NCBI GenBank assembly: GCA_016648135.1
Contig: JADDOH010001519.1
Location: 124,001 to 188,000, forward strand
Direction of reading: 5' to 3'
Origin: Agrypnia vestita
Lineage: Eukaryota; Arthropoda; Insecta; Trichoptera; Phryganeidae
DNA: 64,000 nucleotides
Shown here: in pieces, positions 30,346 to 41,310 of the stretch
How the letters are laid out: the number at the start of each line of letters is the position of its first letter
How positions within the stretch are numbered: position 1 is the stretch's first letter
The notes under the pieces: model-generated
Told to the model about the DNA's origin: nothing
Databases searched by the model: none
What the model saw: only the letters and a program-made list of their open reading frames with translations
Program-made: the position numbers and the translations under genes

Positions 30346-31255
30346 ATAATAAAAAAAAAACGAACGGGTCTTAAAGTAGTCGCATATGATATCAATTGAG
30401 CAGCAGAAATTAACATCAAAATTTAAAAAAGCTTATACCTATATATTTATTAATTAGTAAATACAAGTAAAGAAAATGTGTGTGCATTTATTTATTATTG
30501 AACTTTACCGCACTAGGTAGGTACCGTATATTGACACACGCATTTTCTTTAGAAATTATATTTTTATTTATTTTCGTAGATGGCGGTGGCGTGCCGCCAT
30601 ACTTAATATTTAAAAATAATCACATAAATTACATAAAATTTGGGAATATTAATCATTAAGCGTAGTTCTTGTTTACGAAATTTAAAAAAAATAAGTATTT
30701 ATTAAAGTTACGACGTCCACACGCTTGACACCAGCGCGTAGCATATATACAAAATCAGAAGCGTGTTCGTCTCCACTGTGATGGCAGTCGCTGGACATTG
30801 TTTAAGCATTTTCGTCCATTTTCACGAAATCACTGCCACAGATTGCAGAAAAGCAAGAGGAAAGGTGCTGCACATCAAAAGCAAAATAAGGATCGAGGGT
30901 TTAAAAACTGACTTGTAATGATTATAATTATTTTTATGAAAGTAGACATTTTGATGTTAGAGTTAAGGAATACTCGAGGTGTTTGATTAGCAATTATTAT
31001 TTCGAATTTGTGACGTGTTGTGTTACCGGACATCTTCATCGATCATTCTTTACAGACATAGAGCTGCGAGAAATAGAAAGTGATGGGTGTATAATATAAT
31101 AGTTTATTGGGTCTTGTGCCACTCGGTTTATTGGTCCGGAGAAAGGTCGTGAATCTGTTCTCGTGAGATGCGGAAGATCTTGATGATGTCGATTGTGAAG
31201 CACGGCCATTTTACAATAATTTTAGACAGCTTGGACGACACTTTTATTTAGAGAA
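30346..31255. other. No gene recognised
   Basis: AT-rich sequence; no supported coding or repeat feature. Confidence 0.45.
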
Positions 31256-31258
31256 AGA

Positions 31259-31450
31259 CTAGCTGTAACCTATCAAAAATGACGTTACTTGGAACGTCGG
31301 TTCATATGGAATAAGTATATAGTTATTTGTACAAAAAAAGAAGAAAAAAATAAAGAAGGAGTATTGGTATGTATGTTTACACCATAAAGAAATTACGGAC
31401 GATACACGAAGTCACAATGGACGGACGTAATCATTTGGGATTATACACTA
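31259..31450 (+). mobile_element. SINE-B form, tRNA-like block absent
   Basis: 'ACTAGCTGTAACCTATCAAAAATGACG...GTCGGTTCATATGGAATAAGTATATAG' is followed by 'GAAATTACGGACGATACACGAAGTCACAATGGACGGACG'. It keeps the two outer parts without the B-box block. Confidence 0.55.
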
Positions 31451-32585
31451 TAAGAGAAATGTAAATGTAAAATTCATATTTATTTATTTATTTATTAAGG
31501 AATCTTAACAGTTTTTTAAACATATAATGTAAAAGCATAGTGTTCATTTCATAGACCACTTAAAAAGATTCACAGATGTTAAGAACAAAGTTAGATAAGA
31601 TATTTTTAAGTTAATTATTTCGAATTAATCAATTGTAAGCAACACACAACGTTAAGACTGAATAATGGTAAGTGATTGAATGTGAAAAAAGAAAAAGTAT
31701 ATCAAGAAATGAGTTAATGGGTGAAAAGGAATGAGGAGGTAGGAGTCATGGAGGAGGAAGAGAAGATTAGTTATAGTGAGTAAATGGTCAAAGTCGATTT
31801 AGTACATGTAATCTAAAGCATTCTTTTACATTCAGTAAGACCAAAGTTGAAGAGGTCAATATCGATACAATTATTATTGAAAGCTTTGCATGCGCGATAT
31901 AAAGATGTATTTTGTATGGGATGCTCCATTTCTCGGAACATGGAAGAGCACGTTTTGTCGGGTACGTCTGCAGGGAACATGAAAAGAGATTAAGTCCAGT
32001 TGATTGGGACAGTCGAGATACCCTCTCAGCTCTCAATAGTTTAAATAATAGTGTCGGATCAGCACGTGCTCTTCGCTGTTCCAGAGTTTTTAAGTTGTGG
32101 AAATGTAGTGCTTCGTGATAGGCGAATGTATCTTATGTCATGTTCTGATACTTTCTAATAAACACAGAACAAGTCATTTTTTGGTCGTGGCACTTCAAGG
32201 ATGTGTTGGATTGCGTAACAATATTTCATGGGATGAGCGATAATTCGTCACTAATTTTAATATAGATCAGGGAATATGCATATCCCCTTCAGAATAAAAA
32301 TAAAACTATTATAAATAATTTTAATTGTAATCACTAAATTGCTTTTTCCACTACTTTTATTTGACACGAGTATATTACTACGTGTTTCACAAACACCCCA
32401 TACACCACACGCACATTCCCACAGACTTCAGTCTTCGCTTTTACATAAAGAAGGAAACGGATGCTTCAGAAACATATAGTGGTATAATTCTTGTATCAAA
32501 TAAAATTAATGGAAAAAATAGCGTTTTCATTTATATTTATTTAAGATGAATCTCCACAAAGTGGAGCCACCCGACCCGGCATCGC
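31451..32585. other. No gene recognised
   Basis: Short open frames at 31788-32118 have no family motif. No repeat was identified beyond (ATTT)n at 31477-31494. Confidence 0.45.
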
Positions 32586-32594
32586 CCGTGACAG

Positions 32595-32745
32595 TTTTAT
32601 TACTCCCTTTCTTTCAACTCGTAGTGTCTGCTTGCTTGCTTGTCTGACGAAAAAACTTCAATCGATTTTTAACCCTTTTCTCGTGATCCAATCGAGCTGA
32701 AACTTTGCAAGCAGACTCGTGGCGACGATAAAAATGATCTAACAA
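32595..32745 (+). repeat. Block X, copy 2
   Basis: 'TTACTCCCTTTCTTTCAACTCGTAGTGTCTGC' through 'TCGTGATCCAATCGAGCTGAAACTTTGCAAGCAGACTCGTGG' equals 24145-24250. Here it stands without the SINE-C B box that follows in the 24-kb copy. Confidence 0.75.
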
Positions 32746-32924
32746 ATTTTCGCTTAAAAAATTTAATAAATATAGTAAAATTTTGGATTTTTAGAAATTC
32801 TAATGGTTTTTTCAAATTGGAATCAATACAAATGAGTAATTAGTCCGACGCGTGTATAGGCACGAAACCTGATTCAATGATAAAGGATTTATAATAAAAA
32901 CTTGGTTTTTATGGGTTAGTTTTT

Positions 32925-33240
32925 TTTATAGTGATAAACTCGTCATATCTTCTAAGATATTTAATTTCACGATTTGGTGTAAAGGAAAAATTTGATCTGC
33001 GGTAAATGCTTAAAGTTAATGAGACTTGACCCCACTTGTTTCACTAATTATTAGTTACTAGTGATTACGTATTAGTGACTAATATGCACCGTTATTGCTT
33101 AGCACCTCCATGTGCTGGGGCAATTTTTAATACACAAAAATCTTCCTGGAGAAATGCAGACAACATTGAAAACCGCATACAAATCGGTTCACAGTCACAC
33201 AGACACAGACAGAGGGACAGACGCTCGCCGGGGACTTTAT
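32925..33240. repeat. Repeat D, copy 1
   Basis: It is collinear with 48665-49185: 'TTTTTATAGTGATAAACTC', 'ATCTTCTAAGATATTTAATTT', 'AATTTTTAATACACAAAAATCTT', 'GAGAAATGCAGAC' and 'GACAGACGCTCGCCGGGGACTT'. A hAT MITE was inserted near the right end of both copies, but at different positions with different target sequences. Confidence 0.65.
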
Positions 33241-33571
33241 TTTAGTGATGCAACGAATACGAATATTCTCGAATATTAAAAATGCACGAATATTAAAAAC
33301 AAACCATTTATAACTGAACGCAATGCAAATTACGGTTTGTCTGTGCACCGTGTATCCGAACACACCTACGCACTCTATTAACATTGAATGAATGGATTTG
33401 TTGAGTTTTCAAGTTGTGAATTATTACTTGTCTCACAGCATAACACGAGTTCTTTCATATCGTTTTGTTGGGTTATTAATAAGGTTAGGTGCTCATTTCA
33501 TATGTTTTGTAATACGTATTTTTCGTTCCATTTTATTTCCGTTGTGTGTAAAAGTGTTAACTCATAAAATA

Positions 33572-34069
33572 ACTAGGTGTGCCCGCGCGGCTTCGCATGC
33601 GTAGATTTTTAGTACACTGTTTGGATCGTCACAGCACTTTCGCGAACCTTCTAGAACATTCTGCTTCCAGAACTTTCAAGAAATTTATCGAATGTACAGG
33701 AACCTTCTAGACACATCGACATATTCCGCCACTCAGTTTAGAACCTTACAGAACTTTCGGGAATTTTCTAGAACCTTCTCCTTCCAGAACTTTTAGAGCA
33801 GGTTTTTCCGGAACATTCTAGACTCACCGAAACAGTCGGCGCGCCTATTTTGAAACAATCTGAAGCATTTGCGGCCTTCCCATTGCTACAAAGCACATTT
33901 TCGTCACCCACTCCCACCCACGCACAGCCACCGCCACCAAACTCGCATATTTTCGATGTGGCACCAAGAGCTATCCACCACCATAACCACCGGTGGGTAG
34001 TTGCGGAGAAAACTTGGCGGGTAGGAAAACACGGGTTTCTTTGTATAGGTAGGAAAACACGGGTACATA
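33572..34069 (+). repeat. Nested 'ACTAG…GCTTCGC' repeat carrying the HSE array
   Basis: It begins 'AACTAGGTGTGCCCGCGCGGCTTCGCATGCG', a relative of 29640. It contains the heat-shock-element-like array 33639-33818. C-rich CCACC words follow at 33905-34000, then a duplicated 'TAGGAAAACACGGGT' at 34021-34065. It ends at the MITE T copy. No coding motif was recognised. Confidence 0.5.
33639..33818. promoter_or_regulatory. Dense array of heat-shock-element pentamers
   Basis: Heat-shock factor binds alternating nTTCn / nGAAn units phased every 5 bp. TTC/GAA units here start at 33639, 33644, 33649, 33654 and 33659 (five in exact phase). A 1-bp slip follows, then 33665, 33670, 33675 and 33680 (four in phase). 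A pair is at 33700/33705. Six are in exact phase at 33751, 33756, 33761, 33766, 33771 and 33776, then 33782/33787, and a triplet at 33806, 33811, 33816. Runs of this length exceed the three-unit minimal site. No TATA box or gene start is evident nearby, so binding or activity is inference. Confidence 0.6.
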
Positions 34070-34419
34070 CAGGGTTATTTGTATAACATTAATAACCTCG
34101 CAGGAGTATATTCCTGCCTTGATTGTGAGTCGAAAATGTTCAAGCTATTATGATCTAAATTGGGATTTTTTCGGGGTTTATCATTTTATTTAACTTGTAT
34201 TGAAACGAATGAATTTTTCGTAATCGATATGAGTTACTGTAATGATAGTCCAACGTTTTACAAAAAATAAATCAGAAATATTGAAAAAAAATGCAAACTT
34301 TGATGTCGCATATCTCCTTAACTATTGATATTAGGTCATAATAGCTTAAACATTTTCGACTCATAATTAAGGCAGGAATATAGCCATGCGAGGTTATTAA
34401 TGTTTTACAAATAACCCTA
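34070..34419. mobile_element. MITE T, copy nested in the hAT MITE
   Basis: The left end CAGGGTTATTTGTATAAC and right end TTACAAATAACCCTA are preceded by TA and followed by TA. Both arms are present with the usual 'CTTGATTGTGAGTCGAAAATGTTC' and its mirror, but the centre is shorter than in 7166-7601. Confidence 0.8.
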
Positions 34420-34662
34420 TATATATATTGATTTCAAATTAAATCTAATAACATGACCTCTCGTAAGCGTGAAAAAAGTCATATTTATTTTCAACCGCTG
34501 GGAATGTACAAACAGATAAAAGAAACGTTGTGCTTTTTGAGCAAAAATTTGCCGGTGGTGAATTTTAATTATTAATTACATTGTTGAATTATTCGTATTC
34601 GTGTTCGCCGAATAGTAGGCTTGATATTCGTATTCGTGAAAGTAGTGTTCGTTGCATCACTA

Positions 34663-35165
34663 CTTTATTTTATGCTATATATTGATTATGTGTCTTCCGC
34701 CATGTTCTCAAAATGTATCGAAAACTTTCGATTTTTTAACGTGCGCTAGGTGCCCACCATCGGGCCCACATTCGAAAGGGCCGCGCGCGCGGAGACGGCG
34801 CTAAAGTTTCACAACCGCAACCAGTTACACTTGTATTAAAACGTAATAAAATAAATTAACGCCTCGTCGTAATTATTCGTATTATTTTGGAACGAAAGTG
34901 CCGACGGACGATGATCACTGCGAGTCGGAATATATTTTCTGAACGGTGCGTACATGACAGAGGTGGCCAACATTTTGCCAAGCGCGGCAGGCGCCGGTTA
35001 CGGTGATCACATTGGTCAATGCAGGTTGTGATTCAAAAATCCGGTAATTCTGTCGCGTGTGAGTGTTTTATTACCTATATTTATTAATTTATTATATATG
35101 TTAAAGAAAACACAATATTATTGTGAATTTGCAATTTCACAACAAAGTTCTGTGAATTTTTAAAC
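34663..35165. other. No feature recognised
   Basis: The segment 34725-34835 is GC-richer. No coding or repeat signature was found. Confidence 0.4.
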
Positions 35166-35169
35166 AAAT

Positions 35170-35312
35170 TTGTATTAATCAATTAGAAAAGACATACAGA
35201 AAAATCAAATAAACGAAATAATATTTTAATTGCTACCGGGATTCGAACCAACGGACCTCCATTTCATCCGGGGATGGCGCGCTATCCAATTTCGCCTCGG
35301 CAGTTTAGTAAG
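35170..35312 (-). mobile_element. SINE-C, copy 2
   Basis: On the minus strand a tRNA-like head ends 'GGAGGTCCGTTGGTTCGAATCCCGGTAGCAAT' (B box GGTTCGAATCC). The tail 'TTTGATTTTTCTGTATGTCTTTTCTAATTGATTAATACAAATTTG' follows. It matches 26385-26500 and 24255-24345. Confidence 0.7.
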
Positions 35313-35559
35313 TAATGAAGAATTTTCGACCTTATATGTAGTCTCTTTTTTTAATTGATTGACATTTTTGTTCCATGTTTAAAATTATAGAGTGGTGTTA
35401 CTGTGCCATTGGAGCCTTTCATTTCTCCAGGCAATCGCGTACATATCAATTCTTTAGATATTTCTATTTAAAATTTAATGAAAATTGAAAACTTAACTGA
35501 ATACTAGGCACAAAATAACTAAAAAACAATACATTACTTATTTATTTCACGCTCAGGTA

Positions 35560-36047
35560 CATACAGAATATTGTATAAAATTATCACAAGAACTTAGGTC
35601 TCTGGCGTAGTCACGATACAATATTATGGTGGAATTCTGGAATGAAGACTTCTCGGAGATAAAAACTCGACGAGAATCGAGCTTCACATAAACTCGACTA
35701 ATACGACCCGGCAGGAGAACACTCGACTGCGGCGGTGATACCGCTTCCTGGGTTCGCCAGGAATCCCTCCCGGACACCTCCTAGTAAGCCTTTGTTGGAG
35801 CCTTCCGAACACTGTATCCTGGCTGGAAGTATAAGTGCACCGCTTTTATACCCTTTCGATGGCGGTGGGGATGGATGAGCGAACTACCGTTTATTCGCTG
35901 TTGCTAGGCGGAGCTCCCGGCAGTCAAATTCATTGGAAATATTCACCTTTGGGAAGCCTGGCAATTTTACAGAGCGGCCGGGTTTAATGGCTTCTGAGAA
36001 ATAGACACAGGCGCGGGATTTTCGTTTACATCCCCCAGGTGCGCGTA
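35560..36047 (-). mobile_element. Candidate solo LTR, copy 1
   Basis: Read on the minus strand from 36047 (TGTGATACGCGCACC...), the unit holds a good core promoter word, GGGTATAAAAGCGG, near 35850-35863. Downstream it has 'GGTGTCCGGGAGGGATTCCTGGCGAACC' and 'GTCGAGTGTTCTCCTGCCGGG'. A related unit lies at 50130-50573, also minus. A TG start, an internal TATA box and a lone repeated occurrence suggest solo LTRs. I could not define the 3' CA end, a target duplication or any gag/pol, so this is tentative. Confidence 0.4.
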
Positions 36048-37815
36048 TCACATGATTCTATTTTTTTAGACGTTCTAGAGATTGATTTTAATTTTTTAAC
36101 AAAAAAGGTTGGCCGCCCGTCCGCGGTCACGGTCAGCAGTGTTGTTAAAATATTAATTTTGACGGTCCCGTCGCACATGTGGGCCGATTCGGGTCGGGCC
36201 GGTTTTTATAATCTCATGTTTAATTTTTATGCTATTTTGTTAATATTGTTTTCACTTGATCCGCAATTAAAAATCGTGTAGTGGTGACACCAATCGCCGG
36301 CCCGGTTCGCCAACCAGTGTCTCTTTTACGATGCTCGTGCGAACGAATCGGCGTTTTTTTATATTTTTATGACTTGTTTAGTCTAGACAGCCCGCTGGCG
36401 AATGAACTTGCCCAGCTGGGAATTGTAAAAGTAAAAATCTGCACCGTGTATCTGATCAATTGGAACGTTAAACGTATAATATATTGTCGCCAGAGTCTAA
36501 AACAATGGTAACTGCGCATTATTGAGGTATCTCGAGCGGTCCGCATGAATCTAGAATCAACTGGACTACTCTCGAAGTCACTAGAAGTATGGAGAAACAT
36601 GTCGAACATTCGCGAAACTAACACTTATGCATAAAAGCGATGATAAACGCGAGCGATTATCGAAATTCGTAATAAGCGCGGATTGACGTGAATTAGTGCG
36701 CTCTAATTAAATTTGTGTCCAGTGACTTTGTCTAATAAATAAAAGTTTTAATTGTTTTTAGTTTTTCTTTTGCCTCCCACGGCCGCGATCACGTGACAAT
36801 TGTTTAAGACGTTCGCATATCAGTCTGACCGGGATGTGACTTTCCAACGGCAACACTATGCTACAAAATATTGATATACCTATTTTGATTTCAAATTATT
36901 TATATGCCATTACTGCACAACTGTTGGGTGTTTAAATGTGACGTCAAACCACAGTCTACGTTGAAATAAAAACACAATGCAATTTCCGCTTCCTGTCTTG
37001 GGTTTTTGATGACAAGTTTTTGTGAATTCCTTATAATCCACATTTCCCTCGCTCGACATGTCACATTAATTAGACCACGTAGATTCACGACTGCTTTCCA
37101 AAGGTCTAATCCTAAATGTAATTATTTAAGTAACTACACGGGCTTCAATGAATACGTTTCGTCTATTTATAGATGTTGGGGTTGTTTTAAATTTACGTTT
37201 TAAATCTACTTTTAAATCTACTATTTTTTAGTGTTTGTATTACAATCACCAAAATATTGTTATTTTCAAAATATTGTTATTTTCAGAATAGGCAGGATCG
37301 TTTGCTTTCTTTGAAAATGTTGATAATCTATTTTGTACATTTCGCAATCGTCGATATCAAAGGTATCCAAGACGTTCGATTATACGCCTGCCTGGTGCTG
37401 TAGTCGCCGAAGGTCGGCGCCGACGATGCCGGCTCGGAGTTATCGATTACTTTGGCTGATGCTATCGCCGAACTGGTGATAAGGTATCGCGCGGACGATA
37501 AGCCGATTAGCGGCTCGGCCGAAAACAATTAGGCTCACTTAGCACAACCTTATTCTTACTGCCTATTGATTATCGTCATCACCTTAGCGAATCAACACCA
37601 CGGTTGGCAAAATATTTATTTACTTGTACAGTTCTTACTCTGGAACAGGGGCGGCTCCCCTGTTTTTCGAAAACTCGAATAGAGGTAATCATATTTAATA
37701 ATTCAATTACATTAATACCTGCCAAAAAATATTTAAAAACAGCTTACATCAAAAGGTAAACATCGACTAAGTAGAAATTTGCAAGTACAGCGACCAGGAT
37801 TTCCGCTCGATGTCG
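36048..37815. other. No gene recognised
   Basis: This is a mosaic of GC-richer (36100-36330, 37380-37520) and AT-rich sequence. Several short open frames show no conserved motif. No splice-bounded conserved exon was recognised. Confidence 0.4.
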
Positions 37816-37819
37816 TGTT

Positions 37820-38375
37820 TTCAATTTAACCATTTTTATTTTCTACTGTATATCAATTTGTACGATTTCGATTCCAACTTTTACCTATTCATATTATATT
37901 TCACCAGTTTTATTTCGCTTTGCAAATTGTCAATTTCACCGGTTTTATTTTCCCTTGTACGTTTCAAGTTCACCAGTTATTTTCTCTTACGTGTTGTCAA
38001 TTTTACCAGTTTTATTTTCCTTTGTACCTTTCAATTTCACCAGTTATTTTCTCTTACGTGTTGTCAATTTTACCAGTTTTATTTTCCTTTGTACCTTTCA
38101 ATTTCACCAATTATTTTCTCTTATATGTTGTCAAGTTCATCAGTGTTATTTTCCTTTGCATGTTGTAAATTTCACCAATTTTATTTTCTTTTGCATGTTA
38201 ACAATTTCACCACTTTTATTTTCTTTTGCATTATTTTCTTTTGCATGTTGTCAATTTCACCTTCTATTTTCTTTTGCATGTTGTCAATTTCACCAGTTTC
38301 ATTTTCCTTTGCATGTTATCAATTTCACCAGTTTTATTTTCTCTTACATGTCGCCAATTTCACCAGTTTTATTTT
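37820..38375 (+). repeat. Minisatellite, ~35-38-bp units
   Basis: About fourteen imperfect units of the form 'TTGTCAATTTCACCAGTTTTATTTTCCTTTGCATG' run from about 37820 to 38375. A higher-order pair at 37960-38110 duplicates two units almost exactly. The unit contains no stop codon in any forward frame, so all three frames stay open and produce long phantom reading frames rich in F, S, C and I. These are not genes. Confidence 0.9.
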
Positions 38376-38805
38376 GTATGTAATAATTGTAGGATTTTGA
38401 AGCTGAAAATTCATAAATAGAAAACCATTTTTTTTAAATTGCATATTCGCTCAAACCGAAAACTAAATATGTATAATAAAATAATGATATAAAAATGTCA
38501 AGACCTTGTAATTTCGGCCTTTGCGTGTTGCTTGAGTCGCGCGCTGATTGCTTGTCACACTCTAATTTATCTAAAGTTTTAATTCCAGCAAGTTTTACGG
38601 ACGTTTTACAAATTTATAAATTGTTTAAAATGTATACGTACCTCATTATCAATAGTGACATCTGTATTGGATTATGGGAATGAAAAAGCTTTGGACTGCA
38701 GGTGGCGGTAGTAAAAGTTTAACTCACATACGAAACAAGTTGTGTAAGTTAAACATATATACAACCTCCAAAAATTTGATAGATGTGGTCATTGATATAT
38801 TGTAA
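38376..38805. other. Short shared segment, otherwise nothing seen
   Basis: 38392-38440 matches 22545-22605. 38660-38690 ('TATGGGAATGAAAAAGCTTTGGACTGCAGGTGGCGG..GTAAAA') resembles an inverted MITE B stretch ('GCCACCGGCGTCCAAAGC', 54480). Nothing else is supported. Confidence 0.4.
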
Positions 38806-38809
38806 TATA

Positions 38810-39115
38810 GACCCGTTATTCCCATTCTAGCCGGCTTTCATATGTAGCAAATATTGCCTTGAAAGGGACAACAAATCACGGCACACAGACGCTCTGCGTG
38901 TAGACAGAAAAATCAGGTAATTTGAAGTCACGGTGACTAAAATAACATATTCATTCTTACAATAGTGTACGATACTCTGTTCCTTTTCCGCGTAGCGTCG
39001 CGCTTGATCACAACGAAGGTCCGTTCGATAACGAATGCAAGTAAGTAAAGTAAGTACCTTACTTTTGAGTTGCCAAGATTTCACGCTTGTAACGTTTCTT
39101 AAGTTTATTATATCA
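38810..39115. repeat. Repeat E, copy 1
   Basis: It is collinear with 47965-48275, including 'CCCATTCTAGCCGGCTTTCATATGTAGCAAATATTG', 'ATCAGGTAATTTGAAGTCACGGTGACTAAAATAACATA', 'GTGTACGATACTCTGTTCCTTTTCCG' and 'CCAAGATTTCACGCTTGTAACGT'. The copies are highly similar, with one small indel around 38990. The family is unknown, and no terminal repeat or tail was seen. Confidence 0.75.
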
Positions 39116-39320
39116 TTGGATGTGGTAATCTATCATGGTTGGAAATGGTGAACGTTACATTGTGTAAAGTGATCACTTAAGCCAGCTGTACGATAAGTCG
39201 TAAGCCCTATGGACACCTAAAAACACTTCCATACCCACTTTTCCATATAAAATTATAGCTTCATCTCTATGAGATATCTATAATATATCTTGAGAAATTA
39301 TTGTATTTATATTAGATTTC
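39116..39320 (-). repeat. MITE B fragment
   Basis: 'TTGGAAATGGTGAACGTTACATTGTGTAAAGTGATCACTTAAGCCAGC' and 'AGCTTCATCTCTATGAGATATCTATAATATATC' are the inverted form of 3823-3985. Confidence 0.7.
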
Positions 39321-39331
39321 TATGTCTCTTA

Positions 39332-39431
39332 GGACCGTTTGTATCATGTTGGATTAAAATAAAAGCTCGTTTAAAGCATAGATTTTTACGGAAACTTTTA
39401 CTTTAATCTGACATGATGATACAACTGGGCC
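39332..39431. mobile_element. Tourist-like MITE, copy 2 (shortest)
   Basis: The ends GGACCGTTTGTATCATG and CATGATGATACAACTGGGCC are flanked by TTA at 39329-39331 and 39432-39434. It keeps 'TTTAAAGCATAGATTTTTACG' in the centre. It is 100 bp long, having lost part of the arms compared with the 9.5-kb copy. Confidence 0.85.
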
Positions 39432-39543
39432 TTACACGTTGCAATTTTGCAAAACTTGCCTCTTGTGGTCATGTTAACCGTCGCATCTCAGAGCGGGAAA
39501 ATGTAAAAGCAGCCAATGATCAACGAGAGCGTTCAATCCCTAA

Positions 39544-40206
39544 CGCCGGCCGCACACTGGATGCGTTTTCGTACGAAAATGAGTAGTACGTATACGTACG
39601 AATACGCTAGCACATTCCTGACCTTCCAAGTAGTACTGAACATCGCACACTGTACACGATTTAGTAGTGCGTGTACGCACGTGTAGATGCGACGTTCGAC
39701 ACGATCCGGATTTGTTCGGAAATTTTTGCGATTTCGTACGATGGATAAAGAAAATTTTGTCAATTTGACACATGACCACAAATGTTTGTGGGACCAAAGT
39801 GGTTCAACTACGTGACCAAAGCGCAGATCATGGCGGAGAATCTCTAAAGAACTAAAAAATACCTGTAAGTTAAATAATTTGGTTTAATGAAGGTGAGGTA
39901 TAATTATGTACTTCGAACAAAAAACCTTTAAATATTTTTCCGATGTTATGAGCTCTCGTTGCACTTCGATTCTCCCCAGCATTTGTGAATCTATCAGATA
40001 GATAGTCATGAAATTTGTCATTATTTAAGTCTGCCATAATAGAGTTTTCCAGAAGATACAGATTATTCATTCAAACGTTATTGGAGAAATGCGAAAAGTA
40101 ACTGATCGTGACCAACGCAAGACGCAATCAGTGTGCGCACTCCATACGTACGAAAATAATCGTACGAATACGTACGTAATAATTCGTATCCAAAGTGCGG
40201 CCGGCC
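39544..40206. mobile_element. PIF/Harbinger-like element G, copy 2
   Basis: The ends (C)GCCGGCCGCACAC and GTGCGGCCGGCC are flanked by TAA at 39541-39543 and 40207-40209. It is the reverse of 21676-22245, with an extra ~90 bp. CGTACG-type palindromes cluster in both subterminal zones. No transposase motif is visible. Confidence 0.87.
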
Positions 40207-40209
40207 TAA

Positions 40210-41300
40210 CCTTGCACAGATGGATTTGGCTCTGACGGCCCGAGATCGGTTGCGACGTCATCAAAGCGCCTTCAAGGATCGTTAGGACGTTAAACGATTG
40301 TCACGACCGGGTAGAAAGGCAACGAGCGTTCACTTCCTGTCATCACCGTCTATCTGCCCATCGCACGCATCAGCGACATGGCGAAATGGCCGGCCAATTC
40401 TTGGCGGCGATTCGCCGTTGCCTGGTTCATTTCCTGTTGTATTGTTTCGGCCGAGATGCTGAATTAGGTTGTATAATTTATGTACCATTTAAATCAGTTG
40501 AGCAACGGATTGCGCCACGCCGTCTGAGGCATATCCTCGCAGTGATGTCAAACTAGTACAAAATCGTTCAAAAATTTCAACTTCATTTGAACGCTTTTGA
40601 ATGCGCTCAATCTCGCGTTCTTGAAAATCACTAATAATATTTTTGCTCGCTTTTCAAGAGCAGTCAACAGGTGTCGCGTGCATCTCGCATTCCCGTGACA
40701 CATTGACGTTAAGATATGCCTTAAAGCGTTAATTTGTACTGAAAATTACGCTTATTAAGTATTGACTCTGAATTCGGGTCTTAGCGTCGATTATTGTATG
40801 CTTTTAAATAAATCCGAACGGTTTTTGTCTTGGATTGTTAATCGCAGAACTACGGACGAAGTGGATACAAATCACAGGCGTAATGTGCGACAGAAGAATG
40901 TCTCTTAGGTCAGATGTCCAGAGAGGATTGAATATAAGTTATGTCTCACAATATTCCAGGCTATTCACAAGATGGCCCCTCAATATGTTACATAATTTTT
41001 CGTTAATTTGATTTTTCTGTATGTCTTTTCTAATTGATTAGTAAAAATTTGTTTAATCATTCACAAAACTTCGTTCTGAAATTGCAGTTTCACAACAATA
41101 ATGTGTTTTCTTCAATATTAAAATAATTCCTCAAAAGTAAACTTTAACACTCCCGTTCCGCAACGGGGTACAACTTGACCCCAAAAATCTTATTTTTAAA
41201 ACTATTTAACAATTATAAATGATATTGAGGTGGTAGTCTTTGTATTTGTATTCAAATAATTTAGAAAAACAAGAAACAAAAGGCACTTCATTCTGATATT
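40210..41300. other. No gene; SINE-C tail trace
   Basis: 41012-41055 ('TTAATTTGATTTTTCTGTATGTCTTTTCTAATTGATTAGTAAAAATTTG') is a SINE-C tail without its head. The rest is not recognised. Confidence 0.45.
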
Positions 41301-41310
41301 TTGACAGTTA

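Larger units (their letters stand above)
33243..34662. mobile_element. hAT MITE with 8-bp target duplication, enlarged by nested insertions
   Basis: The ends TAGTGATGCAACGAATAC and GTATTCGTTGCATCACTA are flanked by exact 8-bp copies of CTTTATTT (33235-33242 and 34663-34670). The MITE body resumes at about 34430 ('TTTCAAATTAAATCTAATAACATGACCTCTCGTAAGCGTG') after foreign DNA from about 33572. The uninterrupted relative at 49197-49786 is 590 bp. An 8-bp duplication with a TAG/CAG-type terminus places it in the hAT superfamily. Confidence 0.92.

Noticed and set aside
37810..38400. Long 196-, 142- and 82-codon open frames on the + strand
   Set aside because: They arise from a stop-free minisatellite unit and are open in all three frames; the product is a repetitive F/S/C/I string without a domain.
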